Part shown: in pieces, positions 1 to 7,036 of the stretch
Layout of the letters: the number at the start of each line of letters is the position of its first letter
Numbering within the stretch: the first letter of the stretch is position 1
Source of the DNA: Synergistaceae bacterium
GTDB lineage: Bacteria; Synergistota; Synergistia; Synergistales; Aminobacteriaceae
Assembly (NCBI GenBank): GCA_009776565.1
Contig: WRNQ01000048.1
Span: 1 to 10,401, forward strand
Direction: 5' to 3'
DNA: 10,401 nt
Program-made: the position numbers and the translations under genes
Notes under the pieces: generated by a model
Seen by the model: the letters and a program-made list of their open reading frames with translations, nothing else
What the model was told of the DNA's origin: nothing
Databases searched by the model: none

Positions 1-332
1 AAATCCTCGCCGTCCGAACCGCTGCCGACGGCTGACACGGCGCCTTTCGATACGCTTGCCCTAACCGCGGCGCCGGCAACGTCCGTAGCGTCAGGGACAT
101 CTACAACGCTCGCCAAACCTGCAGCGCCTGTGGCGCCAGCCGTGTCTGCTGCAGCGCCAGCCGTGTCTGCTGCAGCGCCAGCGGTACCTGCCATGTTCGC
201 TACATCTGCTGCGTCTGCCGAGCCTGCAGCGTCTGTTGAACCTACGGCGCCCGCCGTGCCTGCGGCGCCTACTTTGTCTGAGGCAGTTACAGCGCCAACA
301 CTGCCAAAACCCTTGTTAAACAGAATTTCCAT
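1..332 (-). CDS. 5' part of a gene with Gly/Ala-rich low-complexity N-terminus (runs off the window)
   Basis: Fourth gene of the leftward operon, starting 18 nt after the DUF2791 ATPase stop. The minus-strand frame from ATG at 332 stays open to the window edge (about 110 codons), and an in-frame TGA lies 15 nt upstream, so 332 is the first usable start. The protein begins MEILFNKGFGSVGAV and then becomes almost pure Gly, Ala, Val, Asp, Ser and Thr, including a perfect 7-residue duplication. This is probably a disordered leader or linker in front of a domain that lies outside the window. No clear Shine-Dalgarno is visible, so translation may be coupled to the upstream gene. By analogy with Shango-like loci (TerB protein, DUF2791 ATPase, helicase), a TerB-type protein is a plausible identity, but no visible residue proves it. 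The plus-strand reading of this stretch is an Ala/Pro-rich shadow. Confidence 0.6.
   Translation of the reverse strand, partial: MEILFNKGFGSVGAVTASDKVGAAGTAGAVGSTDAAGSADAADVANMAGTAGAAADTAGAAADTAGATGAAGLASVVDVPDATDVAGAAVRASVSKGAVSAVGSGSDGED
133..174. repeat. 21-nt perfect tandem duplication in the low-complexity gene
   Basis: A 21-nt unit beginning gcgccagcc occurs twice head to tail, at 133 and 154, with degenerate relatives on both sides (roughly 1-300). The period is divisible by three, so on the minus strand it adds seven residues (Ala, Gly, Asp, Thr) without shifting frame. Confidence 0.85.
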
Positions 333-350
333 AGAGAAATTGTATCATAA

Positions 351-1562
351 TCATCTTGATTCGTCTATTAGAACATCAAGCGGCGTTAGGTCCTCGTCAT
401 AACCGGCGCGCCCTAAATCATCAATTTTAATCCTCCCAGCACGACCGTATTGAAAGAGCTGATCCAAAAACTCGACTGCAGCCCGTATTCTTGTGCGAAG
501 TAACCTGCTTCTCTTTTCAACGATCGCATACACTTCCTTCATGTCAACATCGCAGTTCCAATCATATGCCCTAAAGTGGAACATACGCAATTTATCAAAT
601 ACAGCTAAGACTTCATCCTGTGTAAGCGGCAAGAGCTGTTCTGCGTCCTTTATAGCGTTTAAGGCGTTCCTGATAGAGTTTCTACTCCCAATATCCATAA
701 AACTTTCGTCCAAATTTACAAATTCCTGCTTCCCTTCTATGATGTCTTCAGCAAATGATGCGCCAAAAGTGAATATGCTGTATACCGACTCAAGTTTTCT
801 ATCAGGATTCAGGAACTTGTCCATGTTACCATACGCCTTAAGTCTGGTCTTCTTCCCAAACTTACCAATAAGTTCCGCTTCGTCAAACAAAATCACCCAC
901 CCCTTATACCCGAGTTTTAAAAAAAGGTGGCTCATATATTCAAAGTAATCAATAATATGCTTTGTTTTACTAAACGTAACAGAAGACTTTACTTTTTCAT
1001 TAAATATCCTTTTATAAACTCTGTTTAAGACTTGTGCCGTCACAAAGTCGCCTTCAATATCGGCTAGCAACATGAATTTCTCGTCATAATCTTCCGTATT
1101 CAGGTAGGATTTGATTAGATAATATAGTTTGTTCGTCTCCGTTTTACTCAAGGAGTACTCGTTCATTTCAGCTACAAAAGGCGAGTTTGGGGTCATGTTC
1201 TCAAAAATATCATTGAACCCGGGCTGCATACGATCCGGCAAATAAGTATTATTTATCAGTTTTTGATAAACCAGGTACAGTTTGTCAAAGGGAGTTTCTT
1301 TACTAAGAGATACGAAGCTCACAACCATATTGTCTTTTTGAGCCATATTAAACACCGCGTTTAGAAGATGGGTTTTGCCTTCTCCATAGCTGCCTGAAAC
1401 AATCAGCCCGCCCGACGCGCCATTTGTCCTTACATCGTAGAGTGAATTTGATATCATTTCCATTAGTTGAGGACGCGCCGACGAGAAATAACGTGAAGCA
1501 GCTCTTGACGACACGCCGGAGCGGAGAGCTTCTATTATTCGCCTTGCTTCAAAATCTATCAT
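351..1562 (-). CDS. BREX-type (DUF2791, BrxC/BrxD-like) P-loop ATPase
   Basis: A 403-aa ATPase of the DUF2791 family, found in BREX (BrxC/BrxD) and in Shango-type antiphage operons. The family N-terminal pattern (ARRIIEALRSGVSSRAASR) is followed by Walker A GSYGEGKTH at about residues 57-65. A hydrophobic strand ending in Walker B, WVILFDEAELIGKFGKK, follows at about 222-238, with D227 and E228 as the expected Mg and catalytic residues. The length is usual for BrxD-like members. ATG at 1562 is preferred over GTG at 1571 because GGAGG lies 9 nt upstream of the ATG but abuts the GTG. The gene start overlaps the end of the preceding ATPase gene by 14 nt, which indicates translational coupling. 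ATP hydrolysis is supported by the motifs. The role in phage sensing or DNA translocation is inferred from the family. Confidence 0.88.
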   Translation of the reverse strand: MIDFEARRIIEALRSGVSSRAASRYFSSARPQLMEMISNSLYDVRTNGASGGLIVSGSYGEGKTHLLNAVFNMAQKDNMVVSFVSLSKETPFDKLYLVYQKLINNTYLPDRMQPGFNDIFENMTPNSPFVAEMNEYSLSKTETNKLYYLIKSYLNTEDYDEKFMLLADIEGDFVTAQVLNRVYKRIFNEKVKSSVTFSKTKHIIDYFEYMSHLFLKLGYKGWVILFDEAELIGKFGKKTRLKAYGNMDKFLNPDRKLESVYSIFTFGASFAEDIIEGKQEFVNLDESFMDIGSRNSIRNALNAIKDAEQLLPLTQDEVLAVFDKLRMFHFRAYDWNCDVDMKEVYAIVEKRSRLLRTRIRAAVEFLDQLFQYGRAGRIKIDDLGRAGYDEDLTPLDVLIDESR

Positions 1563-3054
1563 CGCCTTCACCCTCCAGTCCCATGCTAGTCACTACGTCA
1601 CCATTTCCCGCCCCCAGACCGGTGATAGGCGCCACGTCATCGGCTTCCGCCTCCGGCATGTTGATAGGCGCCACGTCACCGGCTTCCGCCTCCGGCTTAC
1701 TGATAGTTACTATGTCACCATTTCCCGCCTCCGGCGCGTTGATAGGCGCCACATCACCGGCCTCCGCCTCCGGCGTGATGATAGGCGCCGCGTCACCATT
1801 TCCCACCTCCGGACCGTTGATAGGCGCCACGTCACCGGCTTCCACCTCCGGACCGTTAATAGTTACTCTGTTTATCTGACGCGGTATAGAAGCATAATGT
1901 ATCCTCGAAAGTATTTTACTCGCCTGATCATCACTTATGGGTTTCACGCTAAAATCCACATCTTCCAGGACTTTTGCAAGTCTTTTTGACATTTCTACGA
2001 TAACGCCCGCATTGTATTCCTGCATGGCGAGTCTATCTAAATCAAGTATGTCGGTAAATTTATTCAGCTTCTCGCCCGTAACTTCATTTTGAATCCTCAT
2101 CCAGAGCGCCCAATAGGATTTCAACCCCGCTGCCTCGTCGTCAATGAGTTTCCTGTCGAAGGCAAAAACAAACATAACATTTTTTAATGTGTCAATCTCG
2201 TCAATGAGTTCCCTGATGCTCTCATATGCATCTTCGCGCTTCTGTTTTGTATATCTGACTTCTTCCAGGCTCCCCGTGTTTACCAGTATATCCAGATTAT
2301 CAATTGTTATAATAACGCCGGATTTTCCGGATATTTTAATTATTTCCACAAGAGATCTGAGCATGTGGCGCGCGTTGTATTTTGTAATTTTGCTTGGTGA
2401 AAGCCCCAACCTGCGTATTGCGGGAAGGGTAGCCTCCTTCTCACCCATCAGCCACGAAATCAGGAGGGCCTTATTGGGTTCCTCAAGAGTTGGATGTCCC
2501 AATATGCCGCCCGTTATTAAGCTGCAGGCCAACGCGAAATTATTGTCTACAAGCGGATTATGCAAAAACATCTTATTAAGTAAAAGCCGTATCTCTCTTT
2601 TTGTTATTGGGTCCATAAGCCCTTTGCCGGATAAATAATCAACAAAACTCAAGTCGTTGGGAATTTCAGATTCATCGTACCCGAGTTCCCGAATTATTAT
2701 ATGACTGCATTTTTTTAGACATGAGATTATATCTGACTGCTTTAAGGCTTCTATGTAAATGTTTTTGAAGTCGTGAACCCAGACTTGTTTTGCTGAAATA
2801 GATGTGCATATATATCCGCTGACGTCAGCCAGCGCCGATAATAACTCCAGGAAATGCGTCTTACCACTCCCGCTGTTACCTGTCACAAACTTTATCTTGC
2901 TGCCGCCTTCAAGGATATATTCATCCAAATATCTGTCTTTCCAGAAGTCTGAAATGAAGTTCACCCCGACTGACAATTCATTGATAAGTTCGTAGTTACC
3001 CGGCGATTTTCCATTTTTTAGTAGTTGAATAGCGGTTTTAATATCATTGAGCAT
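1549..3054 (-). CDS. P-loop ATPase with a 13-residue repeat tail
   Basis: A 501-aa protein with Walker A GNSGSGKTH at about residues 59-67 and a likely Walker B, VIITIDNLDIL, at about 247-257. A later FAFDRKLID strand (about 297-305) and an IPRQINR motif near 390-396 follow. The layout resembles large AAA/STAND-like ATPases of the BREX ATP-binding type, but it differs clearly from the next gene, so the two ATPases are not recent duplicates. After IPRQINR the protein switches abruptly to about eight 13-residue acidic, Pro/Gly-rich repeats (residues 399-501), probably disordered. ATG at 3054 is preferred over GTG at 3066 because GGGTGA sits 8 nt before the ATG. It starts 15 nt after the 259-aa gene and overlaps the next gene by 14 nt, so these are one operon. 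The exact family is not recognised; a partner ATPase of the DUF2791 protein is inferred. Confidence 0.8.
   Translation of the reverse strand: MLNDIKTAIQLLKNGKSPGNYELINELSVGVNFISDFWKDRYLDEYILEGGSKIKFVTGNSGSGKTHFLELLSALADVSGYICTSISAKQVWVHDFKNIYIEALKQSDIISCLKKCSHIIIRELGYDESEIPNDLSFVDYLSGKGLMDPITKREIRLLLNKMFLHNPLVDNNFALACSLITGGILGHPTLEEPNKALLISWLMGEKEATLPAIRRLGLSPSKITKYNARHMLRSLVEIIKISGKSGVIITIDNLDILVNTGSLEEVRYTKQKREDAYESIRELIDEIDTLKNVMFVFAFDRKLIDDEAAGLKSYWALWMRIQNEVTGEKLNKFTDILDLDRLAMQEYNAGVIVEMSKRLAKVLEDVDFSVKPISDDQASKILSRIHYASIPRQINRVTINGPEVEAGDVAPINGPEVGNGDAAPIITPEAEAGDVAPINAPEAGNGDIVTISKPEAEAGDVAPINMPEAEADDVAPITGLGAGNGDVVTSMGLEGEGDDRF
1552..1860. repeat. 39-nt tandem repeat array coding for 13-residue acidic repeats
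   Basis: The plus-strand landmark gatag recurs at 1624, 1663, 1702, 1741, 1780 and 1819, with a diverged copy at 1858, a strict 39-nt period. On the minus strand it encodes about eight units like INGPEVEAGDVAP, alternating EAGDVAP and GNGDVVT variants. The period is divisible by three, so copy-number change would lengthen or shorten the ATPase tail without frameshift. Minus-strand units contain CGGAGG; the last, diverged unit also carries the ribosome binding site of the next gene. Confidence 0.95.
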
Positions 3055-3069
3055 ACTGGAAATCACCCG

Positions 3070-3849
3070 TTATTTGTAGAATTTTATTACGGAGAAAAAA
3101 TGCTCGTTACCTTCCGAGTCCAATATTCTTATTGATTTTTTAATGTCCCTGCCAGGGCTGAGCTGAAACAACCTTCCATCTGGCGACTGCCTAACCTCCG
3201 ACGAATGAAGCCGGGCCAAATCAAACGCAAAGCTCTGCTGGTCGTAGTCCTTTCTGAACCTTCTCATCGGCGTGAGAAATCTGTATAAAGTCAAAAGAGA
3301 GCAGTCAGAATCAGGTTTATATGCTTTCCCCTTGCTCTGTTTTAGAAGGGCTAAATCATATGCGTCAGCCAGTTCGCCTACAAATCCCGCTGCGTTAAAC
3401 GAAGCTTTGTTTAGCTTGTCCTGACTCTTTTTAATATCGTTGATCAGGCTTACAGGCCTGAAGCACTGCATCTTTTTGCGGTCTACATACACGTCGAGGT
3501 TTTCAATATCGATTCTCACTTTGAAGGGGAACATTTCGTAGGCAGCACCCTCCCCTATCGCATCCACGCCCGCCTTTTTGCAGTATTCCAGCATCTGTGA
3601 CGCGAAATCCCCGCTTTCCATATACTCCCTACCGTCAAAATTTTCAATAAGGCTGCGTATTTTTGAAAGGCCCTCCTCAAAATCCCTATACAGGGTCTCA
3701 ATAGGCGTCAAATCCTTTACGGCGCTCTTTAAGTCACCTTTTTCAAGGTTATTGCACAGGCTCTTGTAATGCCTGTGCTGAGCTTTTGTAATATCCGAAA
3801 TTTCTTTCTCGTATTCAACAGCCTCTGTTACTAATTCCTCATAATTCAT
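3070..3849 (-). CDS. Conserved coiled-coil protein heading the ATPase operon
   Basis: A 259-aa soluble protein of unknown function. Residues 1-70 are rich in Glu, Lys and Leu with heptad-like spacing, suggesting a helical or coiled-coil region. Residues 105-132 form a beta-rich segment (FPFKVRIDIENLDVYVDRKK) followed by a helix. The C-terminal third contains an aromatic/basic segment (LYRFLTPMRRFRKDYDQQSF, 188-207) and ends in a beta-like tail. No catalytic motif, signal peptide or membrane segment is visible. The start at ATG 3849 is supported by GAGGTG 8 nt upstream. It is the first gene of the leftward operon, with a 15-nt gap to the P-loop ATPase, so its product probably acts with the two ATPases as an adaptor or regulatory subunit (inference). 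It faces the divergent helicase gene across about 317 nt. Confidence 0.8.
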   Translation of the reverse strand: MNYEELVTEAVEYEKEISDITKAQHRHYKSLCNNLEKGDLKSAVKDLTPIETLYRDFEEGLSKIRSLIENFDGREYMESGDFASQMLEYCKKAGVDAIGEGAAYEMFPFKVRIDIENLDVYVDRKKMQCFRPVSLINDIKKSQDKLNKASFNAAGFVGELADAYDLALLKQSKGKAYKPDSDCSLLTLYRFLTPMRRFRKDYDQQSFAFDLARLHSSEVRQSPDGRLFQLSPGRDIKKSIRILDSEGNEHFFSVIKFYK

Positions 3850-3942
3850 ACGCCGCGCACCTCATGTTTTTATTTAAACTCCGTAAACCATGTCAATGAT
3901 TTAGCTTGAAATTTAGTAAACAATTAACCAAATTTCTCAACG

Positions 3943-3971
3943 AAGATATCACAATAAAACCAATGTGTCAA
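3943..3971 (-). promoter_or_regulatory. Candidate sigma-70/A promoter for the leftward ATPase operon
   Basis: On the minus strand a perfect TTGACA (3971-3966) is followed after 17 nt by TATCTT (3948-3943), four of six matches to the -10 box. It lies about 95 nt upstream of the 259-aa gene start. Confidence 0.5.
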
Positions 3972-4056
3972 ATTTGGTGATTGTGTCAATGCGTCGATGT
4001 CAACAAAGAATTAAAAACAGGAAAGATGTGTGAGGATAGCCGTGAGGATAGATACG

Positions 4057-4096
4057 GCATGGAGGCATGGAGGCATGGAGGCATGTAGGTATGGCG
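4057..4096. repeat. 8-nt tandem repeat (atggaggc) upstream of the helicase
   Basis: Three perfect copies of atggaggc and a diverged fourth (atgtaggt) lie in the helicase leader. Each copy carries a GGAGG Shine-Dalgarno-like core and an ATG, but no reading frame leads from them into a long coding region; a TAG at 4086 stops the helicase frame just downstream. Confidence 0.85.
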
Positions 4097-4166
4097 CAGG
4101 TATTGCGCAGGGCGCACGTTTGCAGGTTTGCATGATCTTACGGGGTTTGATAGAATTCATAATATC

Positions 4167-5765
4167 ATGAGAAAGAAACTCTACCGGTGGCAGGAAGAAT
4201 GCCTGGATATATGGCGAAGAAATAGATGCAGAGGCATTGTGAACGTAACAACGGGCGCGGGTAAAACCATGTTAGCGCTGGCTGCGATTTCATTTCTTGA
4301 GAAAAATGACGAGAATACTTGCGGGGGCAGTGAAATCCGCTATAAGATTGTCGTGCCAAAGGTATTCTTAGTGAATCAGTGGAAGAATGCACTCATTGAT
4401 GAACTCGGAATTCCCGATGAGCAAATAGGCTTTTATTACGGCGCTCGCAAGGACAAACCAGATAGAAAATTCATGATCTATGTTATAAATTCAGCCAGAT
4501 ACTCTATTTCCCGGCAAATACTGGCGGATTATCGTAGCGGTTATTCTGTTTTTCTGATAGCGGATGAATGCCATCACTATGGCAGTACTGAAAACGTCAA
4601 GATATTTGATTTCCTTCCTTTGATTGACGTTAAAAAACTGAATTATTACTCGCTTGGGCTATCGGCAACCCCGGAAACATCGGCGGATGGCAAACTCCTG
4701 ATTAACGAATTGGGCGATGAGATATATAGATTTAGTGTTTCTGACGCACTTGAATCAGATATCATATGTGATTTTACCATATTCAATATTCAACTAAATT
4801 TCTCGGCGGACGAAAGATTCGAATATGAGGACCTCACTGATAAAATAAGTAAGCTTCGCGCGCAAATCATAGAGTTATACCCCTTCTTACAAAATCTGAG
4901 CAAAGAGCTTTTCTTCTCATGCCTGAGAAGCATTACGGCAAATAGCGACAACCCTGAAGTGACAGATATAATTGAAGCCTTTCTGTCATTATCATTCAAG
5001 AGAACTGAGTTAACGCACTTTGCCGTGTCGAAGAGAAGTTGCGCCCGTGAACTTGTAAAAACGCTTAGGAGCGACAGCAGAATAATTATCTTTGGAGAGC
5101 GGATCGATATTGCCGAGGGTATATATGAGGATCTGATCAGGTTATTCCCCGGGGAAGTAGGCAGATACCACAGCCTGATGAGCAACCCGGAGAAAAGAAA
5201 CGCCTTGTTCCGGTATTACAACTCAGAAATACGCATTCTTGTTAGTTGCCGTGCTCTTGACGAGGGACTCAATGTTCCTGAAACCGACGTAGGTATAGTT
5301 GTTTCTTCCACACAGACGGATCGGCAACGCCGCCAGAGGTTAGGCCGGATTCTCAGGCGTAAAGGGGTGGGGCGCGCTGCAAGTTTATACTACTTATACA
5401 TTCTGGATTCCTATGAATACAGGGAGTTCTTGAATCTGTCCTCTGGCGACGCAGAAAGAGTAAACACATATAATCTGTCGTTTGACGAATATAGCCTCAC
5501 ATTCTCCTTCCCCGAATATGAGAATTACAGTTCAAAGGCGCTCGATAGGCTTTCAAAAGAAACAAAAGACGCGATGGTTATCTCCGAGTTTATGAAGAAT
5601 ATTGAAAAAGGCATGGTAAATAGCGACTTTTTGTTGACAGAGGGGAATTGCATGGCAAGAGTAAAGTCCGCCACAACAACTGAAGAGCGGAATTATTTCA
5701 TTACCATGCTCTATATCATAAGAGAACTAAGGCGGGCTAACGCCCGCAACCCCTTTATTACATAG
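4167..5765 (+). CDS. SF2 DEAD/DEAH-like helicase
   Basis: A 532-aa two-domain superfamily II helicase, probably an ATP-driven DNA translocase or helicase. A Q-motif-like LYRWQEECL near residues 5-13 precedes motif I TTGAGKT (28-34). Motif II is DECH (133-136), motif III is SAT (166-168), and motif VI is QRRQRLGRILRR (387-398), preceded by a conserved SCRALDEGLNVPETD segment. The C-terminal 120 residues have no recognised domain. ATG at 4167 is the first in-frame ATG. A TTG at 4128 would add 13 residues; neither start has a good Shine-Dalgarno, so the start is uncertain. It is divergent from the ATPase operon and ends in an 8-nt overlap with the membrane-protein gene on the other strand. Pairing with a DUF2791 ATPase suggests the helicase subunit of a Shango- or BREX-like defence system (inference). 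Confidence 0.88.
   Translation: MRKKLYRWQEECLDIWRRNRCRGIVNVTTGAGKTMLALAAISFLEKNDENTCGGSEIRYKIVVPKVFLVNQWKNALIDELGIPDEQIGFYYGARKDKPDRKFMIYVINSARYSISRQILADYRSGYSVFLIADECHHYGSTENVKIFDFLPLIDVKKLNYYSLGLSATPETSADGKLLINELGDEIYRFSVSDALESDIICDFTIFNIQLNFSADERFEYEDLTDKISKLRAQIIELYPFLQNLSKELFFSCLRSITANSDNPEVTDIIEAFLSLSFKRTELTHFAVSKRSCARELVKTLRSDSRIIIFGERIDIAEGIYEDLIRLFPGEVGRYHSLMSNPEKRNALFRYYNSEIRILVSCRALDEGLNVPETDVGIVVSSTQTDRQRRQRLGRILRRKGVGRAASLYYLYILDSYEYREFLNLSSGDAERVNTYNLSFDEYSLTFSFPEYENYSSKALDRLSKETKDAMVISEFMKNIEKGMVNSDFLLTEGNCMARVKSATTTEERNYFITMLYIIRELRRANARNPFIT
5732..5747. terminator. GC-rich stem-loop at the convergent gene ends
   Basis: GCGGGC (5732-5737), loop TAAC, GCCCGC (5742-5747) form a perfect 6-bp hairpin. 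It lies inside the last codons of the helicase and 10 nt beyond the stop of the leftward membrane gene. The flanking tracts (CTTTATTA one way, CTTAGTTCTC the other) are only weakly T-rich, so terminator function, most likely for the leftward gene, is tentative. Confidence 0.4.
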
Positions 5766-6255
5766 ATTTTTTGAACAATTCTAATATTTTATCGATTCTT
5801 TCCCTATCTTTTGAAAACTGACTGACGAGTGTGTCAAAAGCGATTAATAGCAGAATGCTATAGTTGTTTGCGAAAATAAAGTTACCAAGTTTTTCCCCTA
5901 CTAATGTAGGGTAAAGTTCGATAATTTGCGAGGCGATTAAAATGAAAACATAAAACAAATGCAAATCTGTCTTGAAGGAAAAACTGTTATTCAAGCCCAT
6001 TTGAAGCGAATTAAATTTTTCCCTTGGATCATTCTCGTCCTTCATTATTTGCGTAATATACTTTTCTGATTGAATCATTTTTAGCGTAAGCTCATCCATA
6101 GCCAAAACTATAATAATTAATGCAAGATTTCCTAAATATGCGAATAAACGAGAGTATTCGAATAGCCATGTAAATACGGAATATGAAACAAACCCATATA
6201 TAGCAATATATATAAGACTAAACAAAAACGTGCGTATTTTTTTATTGTTTGACAT
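5758..6255 (-). CDS. Small four-helix membrane protein
   Basis: A 165-aa protein with four predicted membrane segments at about residues 9-30, 35-54, 98-113 and 130-146. A hydrophilic loop (55-95) separates the two pairs and a charged C-terminal tail (147-165) follows. The start at ATG 6255 is supported by AGGGGA about 7 nt upstream. No family is recognised. The TAA overlaps the 3' end of the helicase gene by 8 nt on the opposite strand, which ties the two physically. If it belongs to the defence module, it could be a membrane-acting effector or anchor, but this rests on proximity only. It is AT-richer than the neighbouring ATPase genes. Confidence 0.75.
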   Translation of the reverse strand: MSNNKKIRTFLFSLIYIAIYGFVSYSVFTWLFEYSRLFAYLGNLALIIIVLAMDELTLKMIQSEKYITQIMKDENDPREKFNSLQMGLNNSFSFKTDLHLFYVFILIASQIIELYPTLVGEKLGNFIFANNYSILLLIAFDTLVSQFSKDRERIDKILELFKKSM

Positions 6256-6783
6256 CGAATTTTCCCCTGTTCTTATTTTCTGGTATTGTTTGCCTCAAGT
6301 TGCGGCAGTATATTTCTAAAAAAGCAAATCCCCTATAATCATTAATACAGCAATCAATCCTATTGTTTCAATGGCGCCACTCTCTTTTCCTCCTCGTTAT
6401 GACGCCAGTTTCAATTATTTTTTGTGCGTTCCCTGATTTCGCTGATGCTGTGACCCACACACTTACAGGCACTTATAGCAACACGAATCAGCCATGCCCG
6501 ATCGTGGGCATCGCTTTCAAAAGGGCGGTCATGGAGAATGAACTTCAATACATCAGCAGTATACACCATCATGAGCATGATAGCCTTCCCTGGTACAATT
6601 TTTAATATCGCAGTAGCTGTGGAAATCGTGACCATCGCTCGCAATATGCCCGAAGCAGCCCGAAGCAATACACCCCGTCATGGGAATGGTATCCTACTTT
6701 TGCACAGTTTTCAATGGTACAATACCCAACTTGCTTCATCGAACGTATCGACGGAGTCGCATAACAAAAACAGAAGAAACACC
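6256..6783. other. Gene-poor decayed stretch
   Basis: No convincing gene is seen here. A minus-strand frame of 85 codons (6411-6668, TTG start) and a plus-strand frame of 80 codons (6363-6605, TTG start) overlap each other. Neither has a good ribosome binding site or a recognisable family. The right part may hold unrecognisable upstream sequence of the relic that starts near 6784. Confidence 0.5.
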
Positions 6784-7032
6784 GACGAATACGATCAGCC
6801 GATAATCAGCAGTTTTGTAAAAGTTTTTCACGACCAGCTTGATGATTTCTTCTCCGGTTTATATGGCGCTTCCTTCAAGGGACAAGATTACCTGCACCGG
6901 GCACTGTTGACAGGGATACAGCGTGTTGTCAAGGAAAGAATCTTCTCGTAACTCAACAGCATATGCATATTCTCGGTGATAGAAGAGCGCTATTCGCACC
7001 ATTTTTGGTTTACTGAAAATGATACGCGGGAG
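6784..7032 (+). pseudogene. Relic of a PF09820-type AAA-ATPase-like gene
   Basis: The plus-strand frame reads DEYDQPIISSF, then DQLDDFFSGLYG and FKGQDYLHRALLTGIQRVVK. An in-frame TAA (6949-6951) follows, after which LNSICIFSVIEERYSHHFWF and TEND continue in the same frame. This is the central portion of the AAA-ATPase-like family (PF09820, usually fused to a PD-(D/E)XK nuclease-like domain): the Walker B LIDEYD, the TGI.R..KE.IFS.LNN block and the FGFTE block. The N-terminal P-loop part and the whole C-terminal half are missing. The stop replaces the variable residue between IFS and LNN. It is clearly dead, and it is cut near 7032 by an inverted ATPase relic. Confidence 0.8.
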
Positions 7033-7036
7033 CTGC

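Larger units (their letters stand above)
3850..4166. promoter_or_regulatory. Divergent intergenic region with four TGTCAA hexamers
   Basis: This non-coding stretch separates the leftward ATPase operon from the rightward helicase. TGTCAA (TTGACA on the other strand) occurs at 3891, 3966, 3984 and 3998, all in one orientation. Two copies extend to TGTGTCAA (3964 and 3982), exactly 18 nt apart. They may be alternative -35 boxes or operator half-sites controlling both directions. Only the 3966 copy has a convincing -10 box. No clear plus-strand promoter for the helicase was found. Confidence 0.45.

Noticed and set aside
130..402. Plus-strand Ala/Pro-rich open frame
   Set aside because: It is the antisense shadow of the Gly/Ala-rich operon gene and of the ATPase 3' end.
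1424..1879. Plus-strand open frame with PASASG-type repeats
   Set aside because: It is the antisense reading of the 39-nt coding repeats; the minus-strand ATPase genes have motifs and coupled starts.
6411..6668. 85-codon minus-strand small protein with a hydrophobic segment
   Set aside because: TTG start, no ribosome site, no family recognised, and it lies in a decayed region.
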